Positions 54,091 through 62,884 of a stretch of 64,000 nucleotides of DNA are shown here, piece by piece. The notes under the pieces are model-generated. The model saw only the letters and a list, made by a program, of their open reading frames with translations, ran no database searches and was not told the origin of the DNA. The translations under genes were made by a program, and so were the position numbers. The DNA is from CAYTGM01 sp964437365 (GTDB lineage: Bacteria > Sumerlaeota > Sumerlaeia > SLMS01): NCBI GenBank assembly GCA_964437365.1, contig CAYTGM010000007.1, forward strand, positions 62,001 to 126,000, written 5' to 3'. Each line of letters begins with the position of its first letter. Within the stretch, counting starts at the first letter, position 1.

Positions 54091-56046
54091 ATGTCCAGCC
54101 ATGCAGAAGGGTATTCATTGCCTGTGAATGCAAAAAATACGGAAGAGACGGCTCCAGTGAAGGCCAGTCCCGGTAGAATTCTCGAGCAGCTCAAATCGCC
54201 CAGACAGATTCAGAAGCTTTCACTCAATCAGCTTAACCAGCTCTCTGACGAGGTGCGAGATCGAATTATTGATGTGATTGCTCGCAATGGAGGGCACTTT
54301 GGTGCTCCCCTGGGGGCTGTTGAACTGACCGTCGCACTCCTGCATGTCACTTCACCGCCCACGGATAAGATCGTTTGGGATGTGGGACATCAGGCCTACG
54401 CATGGAAAATCCTGACGGGTAGAAATGATCGATTCGAATCCATTCGCCAGTACAAAGGCCTCTCTCCTTTTTTAAAGTGTAAGGAGAGCGAGTACGATTG
54501 TTTCGGAGCAGGTCATGCCTCTACCAGTATCGCGGCGGCTCTCGGGATGGCCGAGGCCCGTGACCAGAAAAAAGAAAAGCACAAGGTGATTGCTGTAATT
54601 GGCGATGGCTCCATGACTGGTGGCATGGCTTACGAGGCACTCAATAACATTGGACTGCGGAAGAAGAATGTCGTTGTCATTCTCAACGATAACGAGATGT
54701 CCATCAGCGAGAACGTCTGGTCGGTCCATCGAAGTCTCTCTAACCTGATTACTTCTCCTACTTACAACAGAGCCAAGAAAGACTTCAAAGGTCTGGTCCG
54801 CTCTATTATGGGCGAATCCGCAATTTCAGCGGCTCACAATCTGGAAGAAGCTGTCAAAAGTGTTCTTGTTCCTGGAGTGTTTTTTGAAGAGCTCGGCTTC
54901 CGTTACATCGGTCCTGTCGATGGGCATAATCTTGAAGAAGTTGTTCCTCTACTCAAGAACGCTGTTAATCTGGAAGGGCCTATTCTTCTCCACACAATTA
55001 CCAAGAAAGGGAAAGGTCTGAAATACGCCGAGGCTGACCCGATTACTTATCACGCTGCAAAGGCCAACATGAAGGTCGAAACCGGGGAGATGGCCAAGTC
55101 GTCTGCACCTCCTGCATTCACCAAAGTTTTCGGTCAGACACTTGTCGAGCTTGCGGAAAATGACGATCGCATCGTCGCTATTACTGCGGCCATGCCGGGT
55201 GGAACAGGCACAGATCTCTTCTCTGAGAAGTTTCCCGACCGATTCTACGACGTGGGTATAGCGGAAAGCTGTGCTGTTACTATGGCCGCAGGTATGGCCT
55301 CAGAAGGTCTCATCCCCTTCTGTACCATCTATTCAACGTTCATGCAACGCGGTTTCGATCAGATCATTCATGACGCTGCGATTCAAAAACTTCCTGTTAG
55401 AATCGTGATGGACCGCGGAGGCCTTGTTGGAGCGGATGGGCCGACGCACCACGGTGTCTTTGACCTTTCCTATATGCGCATCATCCCCAACCTTGTTTTC
55501 ATGTCACCACGCGATGAGCAGGAGTTACGACGCATGGTAAAAACACAGGTTGAATATAACGAAGGGCCAATCGCTGTTCGCTACCCGAGAGGCAACTCGA
55601 CCGGCAAAATCAATCTGGAGGACCTCGATTATCCCGCCCTTGAAATAGGCAAAGGGGAGATTCTCAAGAGAGGGAAGAAAGTCGCCCTCCTGGGGATTGG
55701 AAACATGGTTTCCTACTTCCTCGAAGCAGCAGATATTTTGGAAGAGAAGCTCGGCCATGCCGTTACCGTGGCTGATGCACGCTTCGTGAAGCCACTTGAT
55801 GAAGAGCTTCTGGACGAACTTGCCTCAGATGAGTATCAGTATCTCTTTACAGCTGAAGATAACGTCATCGCCGGTGGATTTGGAAGTGCCGTGAACGAGT
55901 ATCTGGCAACAAAGCGTACGTCTATCAGGGCCGTTCGGTTTGGCATCCCTGATCAGTTCGTGGAGCACGGCTCTGTGAAAGAGTTACACGAAGAACTCGG
56001 ACTTTTACCGCATCAGCTCGCTGACAGAATCATTGAGTCAATGTAA
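54091..56046 (+). CDS. dxs: 1-deoxy-D-xylulose-5-phosphate synthase
   Basis: A 651-residue TPP-dependent enzyme that condenses pyruvate and glyceraldehyde 3-phosphate, the first step of the MEP isoprenoid pathway, also feeding thiamine and pyridoxal synthesis. The TPP site VIAVIGDGSMTGGMAYEALNN (about 170) contains the GDG and N residues, and the catalytic Glu is in YDVGIAESCAVTMAAGMA (near 393). Also visible are VWDVGHQAYAWKILTGR and YPRGN. The N-terminus is about 30 residues longer than in E. coli. It ends with a 17-base overlap with the convergent lipoprotein gene. Confidence 0.97.
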   Translation: MSSHAEGYSLPVNAKNTEETAPVKASPGRILEQLKSPRQIQKLSLNQLNQLSDEVRDRIIDVIARNGGHFGAPLGAVELTVALLHVTSPPTDKIVWDVGHQAYAWKILTGRNDRFESIRQYKGLSPFLKCKESEYDCFGAGHASTSIAAALGMAEARDQKKEKHKVIAVIGDGSMTGGMAYEALNNIGLRKKNVVVILNDNEMSISENVWSVHRSLSNLITSPTYNRAKKDFKGLVRSIMGESAISAAHNLEEAVKSVLVPGVFFEELGFRYIGPVDGHNLEEVVPLLKNAVNLEGPILLHTITKKGKGLKYAEADPITYHAAKANMKVETGEMAKSSAPPAFTKVFGQTLVELAENDDRIVAITAAMPGGTGTDLFSEKFPDRFYDVGIAESCAVTMAAGMASEGLIPFCTIYSTFMQRGFDQIIHDAAIQKLPVRIVMDRGGLVGADGPTHHGVFDLSYMRIIPNLVFMSPRDEQELRRMVKTQVEYNEGPIAVRYPRGNSTGKINLEDLDYPALEIGKGEILKRGKKVALLGIGNMVSYFLEAADILEEKLGHAVTVADARFVKPLDEELLDELASDEYQYLFTAEDNVIAGGFGSAVNEYLATKRTSIRAVRFGIPDQFVEHGSVKELHEELGLLPHQLADRIIESM

Positions 56047-56572
56047 ACGCGGGAGTCAGACGCTCTGCCAGGATATTGATCTCGTCTCTTTCTGAAAAAG
56101 GGCCCACGATTTTAAGAACGGCTGTGTTGCCCTCGCTACGAAGTACAGACATGGCTCCGTAGAGCATCGTTCCATCTGAGTCCCTTCCTCTAACAAGAAG
56201 CTTAAGGTTGTCCTGGTTGTCCCGGGCAACATGCTGCACACTTGTTGTGTAGGAGCCGGGCACCTCGCTGAGGAATCTTCGACGTTCTGCATCGGCGTCG
56301 AACTTCAGACTGCGCGGAGGACTTGTATCGACCTCAACGCGAATTATCGTGTCTTTAATCTTTGAACTCTCATGATCAACATAACCAGTACCAGTCGAGA
56401 CGACAGATACTTCTTCGGGCAACGTATAATAAACAGGACCAATCCGAACTGTTTCGTAGGTATCATAATCCTTCACAATGGGCCTATTGCTGCTTCCGCA
56501 GGATGCGAGGACAGTGATCATGGATACTCCCAGAATAATGGAAGCTGTAGTATGAAGGATTCGATGCATCAT
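56030..56572 (-). CDS. Putative lipoprotein of unknown function
   Basis: I start at the ATG at 56572, which opens a hydrophobic run of a lipoprotein signal; an ATG at 56617 adds 15 residues before it. The lipobox is VLASC, followed by GSSNRPIVKDYDTYET. The mature part (about 150 residues) is beta-rich with VYYTLPEEVSVVST and VRGRDSDGTMLYGAMSVL, resembling no family that I recognise. It would sit on the outer face of a membrane. It converges with dxs, overlapping its last codons by 17 bases. Confidence 0.7.
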   Translation of the reverse strand: MMHRILHTTASIILGVSMITVLASCGSSNRPIVKDYDTYETVRIGPVYYTLPEEVSVVSTGTGYVDHESSKIKDTIIRVEVDTSPPRSLKFDADAERRRFLSEVPGSYTTSVQHVARDNQDNLKLLVRGRDSDGTMLYGAMSVLRSEGNTAVLKIVGPFSERDEINILAERLTPAFTLTQ

Positions 56573-56736
56573 ATCAGGTTTTGCCCTTGTTGGAGTTCTC
56601 ATTTTGTGAGCTCTCATGAGCGCTCGATCAGGACATCAGGGTAAAGGCAAATCTTGAAATCGAATAAAACGGAGAGAGATCTAATCAACGATCCAACTTT
56701 TAAGAAAACCTTCCGCTCGAGCCAGATTCTTTTGCC

Positions 56737-58221
56737 TTGAATCAGTACGCCAGCTATTCTTTTCTTTCGCCTCAACACCGCTCCAGAGGGTTTTACCAGG
56801 TGGACATCAGCGACCGACTCAATCGACTTGCACAGCGGAAAAAGAAAGTACCCTCCAGGCCCTCCATGGAGGAGCTGATGAATGGCGTTCTTCCTCACGC
56901 TGGTCGGGCAAGTGAATTTCTGTCCCCGGAAAAAACGACCGTTCGGGAACGGCGAAAAAGAGAGAAACTTTACAAAAACTTCTCCTTCATGACGCCCGTT
57001 CAAAACCAGAAGGGCGAATATTTCCGACGAGATATTATCACCTCAACCAGCCCGAAGACTTCTCAACAGGATTACAGCTTTGGAAACCTCGCTTTGGCTC
57101 TTCATGAAAGCGGCGTTCCCTTTCTTGAAGAGGGTTTTCCACGAATCCTTGGAAGTCAGGATACCTCTAATCTTCCTTCAAAGCTGAACCCCGACCAGAT
57201 CTGCTTCATCGATACCGAAACCACCGGCCTGGCAGGCGGCACTGGAACCATTCCCTTTATGATTGGGATCGGATGGTGGGAAAAGGCGAGCGGCAAAGGA
57301 TGGAAGTTCATCGTCAGGCAATATCTCATAGGAGATTTTGGCGACGAAGAGGCCATGCTTCTCGACCTCGAAAAGGACCTTTCCCGTTTTAAGTTTTTCT
57401 GCACCTACAACGGAAGAAGCTTCGATATCCCTCTCCTCAAAACAAGAGCTGTTCTCCACCGTATTCGACCTTCCCTCTTTAACCTTCCCAATCTCGACCT
57501 GCTTTACTTTACAAGACGGATGTGGTCGAAGTGTCTCGATTCGTGCCGTCTTGGCTCTATTGAAGAACATGTTCTGGGAATCGAACGAGGACCTGATATC
57601 GACAGCGCCCTGATACCAGAGCTTTTCTTCCAGCTTGCACGCACCGGCGAGTGCCCCCTAATGGAAAGAATTCTCAATCACAATGCGCAGGATCTCGTTT
57701 CACTTGGATCGCTGCTTTATACACTTACCGACATTGCCGTGAATCTGTACGACTCTTCCTATATCCAGTCTTCATCCGAGTATGTCGCAGTGGCACGATG
57801 GCTCGAAAAAGAGAAAGACGACGAGAGAAGCCAGCACGCCTGGCAGCAGGCACTCCAGCAACTCCCGCAGAACGAGAAGTTTGAGGCATCGTTAAGCCTC
57901 TCTAGAGTTCACAAGAAACGGAAACAATGGGATAAGGCGGTCGAAATCTGGAAACAATATTCCGTTGGTCAGAAAAAAGAGAATTACTACTGCGCAGAGG
58001 AGCTCGCCAAGTACTTTGAACACGTTGAGAAGAACTACGAGGAAGCACTCTCTATCGTTCACCAGACAAGAAAATCAATCGAGCTTCGCCTCGAACTGAA
58101 CAGCTATACTTCCGTCAGTGAAGACATAGAAACAGAACTTATCCTCGCTTCATGCGAAAAGCGCACAGACCGACTCAACCGCCGGATTAAGAAAAGAAAA
58201 CAGCAAACGAAAAGAGACTGA
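56737..58221 (+). CDS. RNase H-like exonuclease (YprB type) with TPR tail
   Basis: A 494-residue protein with TTG start at 56737. The first 150 residues have no recognised domain. The exonuclease-like part (about 145-330) opens CFIDTETTGLAGGTGTIPFM with the DxE pair of the DnaQ/RNase H fold, continues CTYNGRSFDIPLLKTRA and ends NHNAQDLVSL with the last catalytic Asp. This matches the YprB RNase_H_2 family. The last 140 residues carry TPR-like helices. It would cut RNA or DNA with metal ions in the cytoplasm; the substrate is unknown. Its stop TGA lies in the start region of the methyltransferase gene. Confidence 0.85.
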   Translation: MNQYASYSFLSPQHRSRGFYQVDISDRLNRLAQRKKKVPSRPSMEELMNGVLPHAGRASEFLSPEKTTVRERRKREKLYKNFSFMTPVQNQKGEYFRRDIITSTSPKTSQQDYSFGNLALALHESGVPFLEEGFPRILGSQDTSNLPSKLNPDQICFIDTETTGLAGGTGTIPFMIGIGWWEKASGKGWKFIVRQYLIGDFGDEEAMLLDLEKDLSRFKFFCTYNGRSFDIPLLKTRAVLHRIRPSLFNLPNLDLLYFTRRMWSKCLDSCRLGSIEEHVLGIERGPDIDSALIPELFFQLARTGECPLMERILNHNAQDLVSLGSLLYTLTDIAVNLYDSSYIQSSSEYVAVARWLEKEKDDERSQHAWQQALQQLPQNEKFEASLSLSRVHKKRKQWDKAVEIWKQYSVGQKKENYYCAEELAKYFEHVEKNYEEALSIVHQTRKSIELRLELNSYTSVSEDIETELILASCEKRTDRLNRRIKKRKQQTKRD

Positions 58222-58223
58222 CC

Positions 58224-58979
58224 CTGGAATCATCAAGCAAATGGTATCACGATGCCTTTGGTGAGGACTACGCCGAGCGGTACGCCCACCGGGATGAAGA
58301 AGAGGCCGCCCAGGCTGCCGATCTGATCAGGCAAGCCATGCAGCCAGAGCATGGTCAACTCGCCCTCGATTTGTGCTGTGGAACTGGACGCCACATCGTG
58401 CCCCTCAATGATATGGGGCTTGATGTGATCGGCGGTGATCTTTCGCCAGCGCTCCTGAAGCTGGCCCGGGAAAATATGGGTGTCGGACAGCCGCTCATTC
58501 GCCTGGATATGAAATCACTCCCGTTTGCCTCGAACAGCTTCGATCTCGTGGCTAACTTCTTCACCGCTTTCGGGTATTTTCAAAAAGATGAAGACAACTT
58601 CCAGGTGATCAAAGAGGTTGCCCGGATCCTGAAACCAGGAGGCTGGTTCTTTTTCGACTTTCTCAATGCTGAGCAGGTGAAACAATACCTGAAGGAGAAG
58701 GAAGGTATTGAGGAAACGGAGCTGACAGACGGGACGAAGTGGGAAATCGAACGAAAGCTGATCGATAGTGGCCGGAGGGCCTTTAAGAAGCAGACATCTC
58801 TTTCTGAAAGAAAACGTGCAACATATGTGGAGGACGTGCGTCTGTATACGAGAGAAGAGTTGGAAAATGTTCTGCTGGGAAATCATTTTAGGCTTGCTCA
58901 GGTGCTGGGTGATTATATAGGCGGTAGTTTTCGTTCACAAACGAGTCCTCGTCTCATCTTTCTTGCACAAAAAAAGTGA
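58224..58979 (+). CDS. SAM-dependent methyltransferase, apparently without standard start codon
   Basis: The frame contains WYHDAFGEDYAERYAHRDEE followed by LDLCCGTGRHIV (motif I), VIGGDLSPALLKLA and LPFASNSFDLVANFF, the ordered segments of a class I methyltransferase of the type beginning W-Y. The ATG at 58338 lies between these, so it would lose the conserved N-terminal region. Upstream the frame is open only to a stop at 58188-58190 and contains no ATG, GTG or TTG. I use CTG at 58224, three bases after the preceding stop; CTG at 58218 overlaps it. An assembly error is also possible. It is likely coupled to the exonuclease gene; substrate unknown. Confidence 0.7.
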   Translation: MESSSKWYHDAFGEDYAERYAHRDEEEAAQAADLIRQAMQPEHGQLALDLCCGTGRHIVPLNDMGLDVIGGDLSPALLKLARENMGVGQPLIRLDMKSLPFASNSFDLVANFFTAFGYFQKDEDNFQVIKEVARILKPGGWFFFDFLNAEQVKQYLKEKEGIEETELTDGTKWEIERKLIDSGRRAFKKQTSLSERKRATYVEDVRLYTREELENVLLGNHFRLAQVLGDYIGGSFRSQTSPRLIFLAQKK

Positions 58980-59012
58980 CGCTTAGGCAAATTTTGTGTG
59001 TATTTTTTGCAT

Positions 59013-59026
59013 ATTATTGCAATAAT
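59013..59026. promoter_or_regulatory. Candidate LacI-type operator
   Basis: ATTATTGCAATAAT is a perfect 14-base palindrome 79-92 bases upstream of the LacI-type regulator start codon. It lies inside a wider AT-rich region whose outer parts (AATTTTGTGTGTA and TTACACAAATT) are also roughly inverted. LacI-family operators are palindromes of this kind, so autoregulation is a reasonable inference. Confidence 0.5.
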
Positions 59027-59105
59027 TACACAAATTCTGTTGCATAGCTTGAAGCGGTTGTGGCTCAATCACCTCCTCAGAATCTGAAGGATAGACTGAC
59101 AGGAA

Positions 59106-60203
59106 ATGCCGCAGAAGAAGACCCGACTCCAGGATATCGCCGAGCGTCTGAACATTTCAGCAGCCTCCGTCTCGCGTGCCCTCGCCGATAACCCACGCAT
59201 CTCTGAAGGACTCCGACGCAAAGTCCAGCAAACAGCCTCCGAAATGGGGTATGTGCCCAACACTGCCGCTCGGGCCCTGAGAACAGGGAAGCCAGATATG
59301 GCTGCCCTTATGGTGCCGAACCTCCAGATCCTCCGGATGGGCGACAGCCTGGATATTCTCCGTGCGATCGATGAGGAACTGGGTCAGCACGGCATCAGGC
59401 TCCTCGTCGCTTCCTACCATCAGCCTTCACTTGTTCCAGCAACCATGAGGAAGGTTCTCGCAGATCCCCGGCTTGCGGGCCTTCTCTTTATGACCAACTA
59501 TATTACCGAACCCCTTCTTGAGATTATCAAGTCTTCCACAACTCCAACGGTTCTTGTTGGAGCTTATCCCGAACGTTCCTGGGAAAAGTGGGAAGGTGTT
59601 CATGCCAGCGGCTCCGAAAACCTCACGGGTGCTGAAATGGCCACCAAGTATCTGATTCAGCACGGCCATACACGGATTGGTGCTTTTGTCTGTGAACCTG
59701 GCCAGCGCGATGCTGACCTTCGGGAAGAAGGTTTTCAGCAGGCCATGGAGCTCATGGATATTCCCTGTGATCCACGCTATATTATTCGCTGCGATTTCCT
59801 GCGAGGTTTCGAAACCGGCTATCGAGCTGTTCACAGACTTTTGACAGCCTGTCCTCCAAATGAACGTCCCACAGCCATCTTCTGCAGCTCTGATGAAATC
59901 GCCGCGGGAGCTCTGCGTGGCTTGCAGGAAGTGGGTCTTTCGGTTCCCGATGACATCGAAGTTATTGGATATGGCAACCATCCGCTTGCGGTGGCACTGA
60001 ACCCGGCGCTCACCACGATTACCTATGACGGCAATGCGGTGGGTCGCGGGGCAGCCCGGCTCTTTCTGAATCTGGTGGAAGGCGCCAAGGGGAAGGACTC
60101 ACAGCTCCTTCAGCCTTCCGAGCTGATCATCAGAAAATCCACATTGCCACATCATGCCAGCGTTACCAAGCCTCTGGAAAACGCATCCGTCGGAAAAGGC
60201 TGA
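59106..60203 (+). CDS. LacI-family transcriptional regulator
   Basis: A 365-residue regulator. The helix-turn-helix with hinge, TRLQDIAERLNISAASVSRA and RKVQQTASEMGYVPNTAARAL, covers residues 6-60, and a periplasmic-binding-protein-like effector domain follows, starting AALMVPNLQ near 70. LacI members bind sugar or nucleoside effectors and usually control neighbouring genes. The next gene, 13 bases after the stop, encodes a pyridoxal-kinase-like protein. A palindromic site upstream (59013-59026) fits autoregulation. The effector cannot be told from sequence. Confidence 0.93.
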   Translation: MPQKKTRLQDIAERLNISAASVSRALADNPRISEGLRRKVQQTASEMGYVPNTAARALRTGKPDMAALMVPNLQILRMGDSLDILRAIDEELGQHGIRLLVASYHQPSLVPATMRKVLADPRLAGLLFMTNYITEPLLEIIKSSTTPTVLVGAYPERSWEKWEGVHASGSENLTGAEMATKYLIQHGHTRIGAFVCEPGQRDADLREEGFQQAMELMDIPCDPRYIIRCDFLRGFETGYRAVHRLLTACPPNERPTAIFCSSDEIAAGALRGLQEVGLSVPDDIEVIGYGNHPLAVALNPALTTITYDGNAVGRGAARLFLNLVEGAKGKDSQLLQPSELIIRKSTLPHHASVTKPLENASVGKG

Positions 60204-60216
60204 TCCTATATCATTT

Positions 60217-61044
60217 ATGCATGCTTCGGCACTGACAATTTCAAGCCGTGTAAGTGGTCTTGAAGTTGGAAACAAACTTGTGGAGGGGGCCTTCAGCGCA
60301 CTGGCACCTCAGATAGATCTCTATACCATCGACACGGTTCAGTGGGTTGGCCCGGGTAATCTGAAGCGAAATGCAGGGACCGAGCTTTCCGCAGAAACCT
60401 TGGAGGAGATGCTCGAGGTTCTCTTCTCTGATTCTGAAACGCCAAGAAATATCCAGCACATGCTGACCGGCTACATACCAAGAGAAGAACAGGTATTGGC
60501 CCTCTGTAAGAAGCTTCAAAACCTTAAGTCGCTCAAGACCATCCTTGTCGACCCTGTCGCGGGTGATCACGGCCGCTGTTATATTCCCGAGGCTGCTCTC
60601 TCAGTCATCAAGACAAAGCTCCTTCATCACGCACACTATATTTTTCCTAATCTGACCGAGGCCTGTCTCTATACAGAGCGAAACCCTGCTCACTTTCTTG
60701 ACAAAGAACCAAAAGAGATGGCTGCTGAACTTTTGGAAAAATACACGAACCTTAATGGAGTTGTGATGACGTCTGTTCGCAAATCAGAGAAAACGACAGG
60801 TATATCAATTATCACACGAAGCGGCGAGGAGATCGACCTCGAGGCGCCTTTCTATGATCAACTCTTTCACGGCACCGGTGACTTCTTCAGCGGAGCAGTG
60901 GCTGCACTCATGATTCAAAATGAATGTCGATTTGAAGAGGCATGTTATGAGGCGTTCGAGTGGATGAAGAAAGTGATCGAAAAGATGAGGTCGTCAGGGT
61001 GTAACCGAACGCTGAGCGCGTTTCAGAATCTCATACATCAGTAG
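60217..61044 (+). CDS. Pyridoxal-kinase-like protein (PdxY/PdxK type)
   Basis: I start at the ATG at 60217 (275 residues), because the conserved part opens MHASALTISSRVSGLEVGN; an earlier ATG at 60154 lies inside the regulator gene. Features of the ribokinase superfamily are LVDPVAGDHGRCY, FPNLTEACLYT and the C-terminal FHGTGDFFSGAVAA with its GTGD anion hole. PdxY/PdxK phosphorylate pyridoxal or related vitamin B6 vitamers. Its place after a LacI regulator is unusual for B6 salvage, so a different alcohol substrate remains possible. No terminator follows within 300 bases. Confidence 0.8.
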   Translation: MHASALTISSRVSGLEVGNKLVEGAFSALAPQIDLYTIDTVQWVGPGNLKRNAGTELSAETLEEMLEVLFSDSETPRNIQHMLTGYIPREEQVLALCKKLQNLKSLKTILVDPVAGDHGRCYIPEAALSVIKTKLLHHAHYIFPNLTEACLYTERNPAHFLDKEPKEMAAELLEKYTNLNGVVMTSVRKSEKTTGISIITRSGEEIDLEAPFYDQLFHGTGDFFSGAVAALMIQNECRFEEACYEAFEWMKKVIEKMRSSGCNRTLSAFQNLIHQ

Positions 61045-61365
61045 AAAATTGGAAGTTCAATCGTTTGGGTTTGGGGTTTCTCTCTCGAGTTTCCGCAAGC
61101 GCTTTCATTCGAGCCTGGTTGGATATACCCTGATTCAACTTGCTTGTAATCAGCTTGGAAGGTGCTTTCCGATGCATGTTGCATGCAAGAGGGAAGCAGG
61201 CTGAAAGCAGGTTGATTGGGGGGATGTCATGAGTTTCGTGAGGACATTTGCCAAGAGAGATGGGCGGCCCGTAAGCGTATACATGGTCGGTGCCATCGGA
61301 AGATTGAAGGTGGGATGATCGGGCGTGAGTCGCGGGATCTGGAATGTGGATCTTCCCCGTTTGTC

Positions 61366-61393
61366 GAACCCCTGCAGGGTTCTTTATTTTTTT
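61366..61393 (+). terminator. Hairpin with T tract in the 61-kb gap
   Basis: GAACCC and GGGTTC arms (six base pairs, five-base loop) are followed by TTTATTTTTTT. It looks like an intrinsic terminator, but it lies 320 bases after the pdxK-like stop, inside a repeat-like hairpin-rich region. It may belong to that element instead. Confidence 0.6.
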
Positions 61394-61399
61394 GCACCA

Positions 61400-61880
61400 T
61401 TCACCCAGGGCGACGCCTTCGGCTCTGCCCCGGGCTATCGTGTCTGTCAGCCTTTCAGGCTAAGGTTCGAATGCGATGGAACCCGGTAATTGTGGTCTAT
61501 TCAGGTTCGAATGTTTCGATGTTGGGTGTACATGCCCCCAGCGAACTCCTAATAGGTTCTCGTGGGGGTTGTCTTTCAAAGATGAACTGAATGTTACATT
61601 AAATATATACAGGTTCGTCCAGTTATTTCAGGAACCCATACCGCGGGGCGATCATCGTCGACGCCCTGCTACGATGTATAGGACTACTCTGTAGATTCCT
61701 CTCCACCCATACCGTGACTATCGACGGTACCCTGTTACGATGTATATAAAAACTCTCTAGAGTCCTCTCCTTCGTACCGCGGCAGCGGTTAGAGGGCAAA
61801 GCCCCGGGTTGGCGAACTCTGTGAGCCTACCCGGGGTAAACAGCCCGACTAATCACAACCCCGGGAGGGGTTGGACAATG
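61400..61880. repeat. Hairpin-rich GC-palindromic intergenic region with tandem repeat
   Basis: The 847-base gap 61045-61891 has no convincing gene. From about 61400 it contains successive hairpins: GGGC/GCCC arms around 61408-61430, AGCCT-TTC-AGGCT at 61449-61461, a CCCCCA/TGGGGG pair at 61535-61567, CCCCGGGT/ACCCGGGG with an added GGC/GCC at 61802-61836 and CAACCCC/GGGGTTG at 61856-61873. Two degenerate direct repeats of about 68 bases (61638-61707 and 61709-61775) lie between them. Such strings resemble dispersed intergenic repeats in Planctomycetes-like genomes, from memory and unchecked. No transposase is present. Confidence 0.6.
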
Positions 61881-61891
61881 TATTGTCATAT

Positions 61892-61999
61892 TCAAAATGG
61901 ACTTCCCATTTCAAGAACCAGAAGCGTCACGCTGATTCCAATGCTGATACCTATAAAGAGTGCTGCCAGTATCCTGACCAATTCTCCCTCATTCTTCAT
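61892..61999 (-). CDS. Small single-helix membrane protein (35 codons) overlapping xdhC
   Basis: A 35-codon frame starting MKNEGELVRIL, followed by a hydrophobic helix with Gly residues (AALFIGISIGISVTLLVLEM). Its ATG lies 11 bases inside the end of the xdhC-like gene in another frame, an overlap common for translationally coupled genes. There is no obvious separate ribosome-binding site. The length and composition are plausible for a small transmembrane subunit or regulator, but no homologue is known to me. Confidence 0.4.
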   Translation of the reverse strand: MKNEGELVRILAALFIGISIGISVTLLVLEMGSPF

Positions 62000-62783
62000 C
62001 GTCAGACATCGTTCCGTTCTTGAGTTGAATAATCTGGGCAGCGACGGAGACGGCAATCTCCTCTGGGGTGATCGATCCAATATCTAATCCCGCTGGACTA
62101 TACACACGGTCGACTTTCGATTCGTCAATTCCACCCTCGATGAGATTTTTCCTCAGGTGTGCCCACTTGGTCCGGCTGCCAATCATGGCGATATACGGAG
62201 CGGGTGATTCGATCAACTGTCTGAGGCAAACCTCATCCCCGGAATGACCCCGTGTTACCACAACGACGTATGTATAATGATCAGTCTTAACGTGTTTTGA
62301 AATCTCTGAGTAGTCACAGCTGACGGCTTCATGAATTCCCGGGAAGCGCTCTTTGTTCGCAAACTGGGGTCGGTCATCGATCACGGTAATTTTGAAATCA
62401 AGGCCATGAAAGACATTGGCAAGCGCCTTACTGATATGTCCTCCCCCACAGATAATCAGTTGGTAGTCAGGCATGACAGGCTCCACATAGAGGGTGATCT
62501 CTCCACCACACAACATATCCAATTCATCGGCATTCTTCGATTTTATGTCGACATGCAGGAGTTGAGGCTTTCCAGACTTTAGGACTTCTTTTGCAGCGAA
62601 AATAACGTCTGCTTCCACGCAGCCACCACCAATGGTACCAAACATCTCCATCTTATCGGTGATCAGCATTTTAGTACCTGGTTTACGCGGGGTACTGCCA
62701 ACAGTCTCCACAATCGAGGCAACGGCAACGCGCTTGCCCTCGGAGGTCCATTGGATTATTTTCTCATAGAATCGCTGATTCAT
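61989..62783 (-). CDS. XdhC/CoxI-family protein
   Basis: A 264-residue protein. The N-terminal domain has VAVASIVETVGSTPRKPGTK and GTIGGGCVEADV, and the C-terminal Rossmann-like domain has LIICGGGHISKALA and AMIGSRTKWAHL, both diagnostic of XdhC. XdhC proteins bind and insert sulfurated molybdenum cofactor into xanthine dehydrogenase and related enzymes. No molybdoenzyme is encoded in the window. The Cys in GGGC is the usual conserved cysteine. A small membrane ORF overlaps its end and a membrane-protein gene is divergent. Confidence 0.9.
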   Translation of the reverse strand: MNQRFYEKIIQWTSEGKRVAVASIVETVGSTPRKPGTKMLITDKMEMFGTIGGGCVEADVIFAAKEVLKSGKPQLLHVDIKSKNADELDMLCGGEITLYVEPVMPDYQLIICGGGHISKALANVFHGLDFKITVIDDRPQFANKERFPGIHEAVSCDYSEISKHVKTDHYTYVVVVTRGHSGDEVCLRQLIESPAPYIAMIGSRTKWAHLRKNLIEGGIDESKVDRVYSPAGLDIGSITPEEIAVSVAAQIIQLKNGTMSDDEE

Positions 62784-62884
62784 AGGCCAGATTGCTTCCT
62801 CGATTCATGTGAGCAACCAGCCATGCTGGAGGCAAGGTCTATGATCTTTCCAGAAGCCGTCGAGGCAGGGAGTCCTTTTTAGCG

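Noticed and set aside
61463..61475. tRNA T-loop-like GGTTCGAATG, seen twice (also near 61504)
   Set aside because: No flanking acceptor, D or anticodon stems could be found, so it is not a tRNA.
61216..61590. Plus-strand frame in the 61-kb gap
   Set aside because: Lies across hairpin-rich repeat DNA, has no recognisable domain and no ribosome-binding site, and low-complexity Arg-Gly-Cys content.
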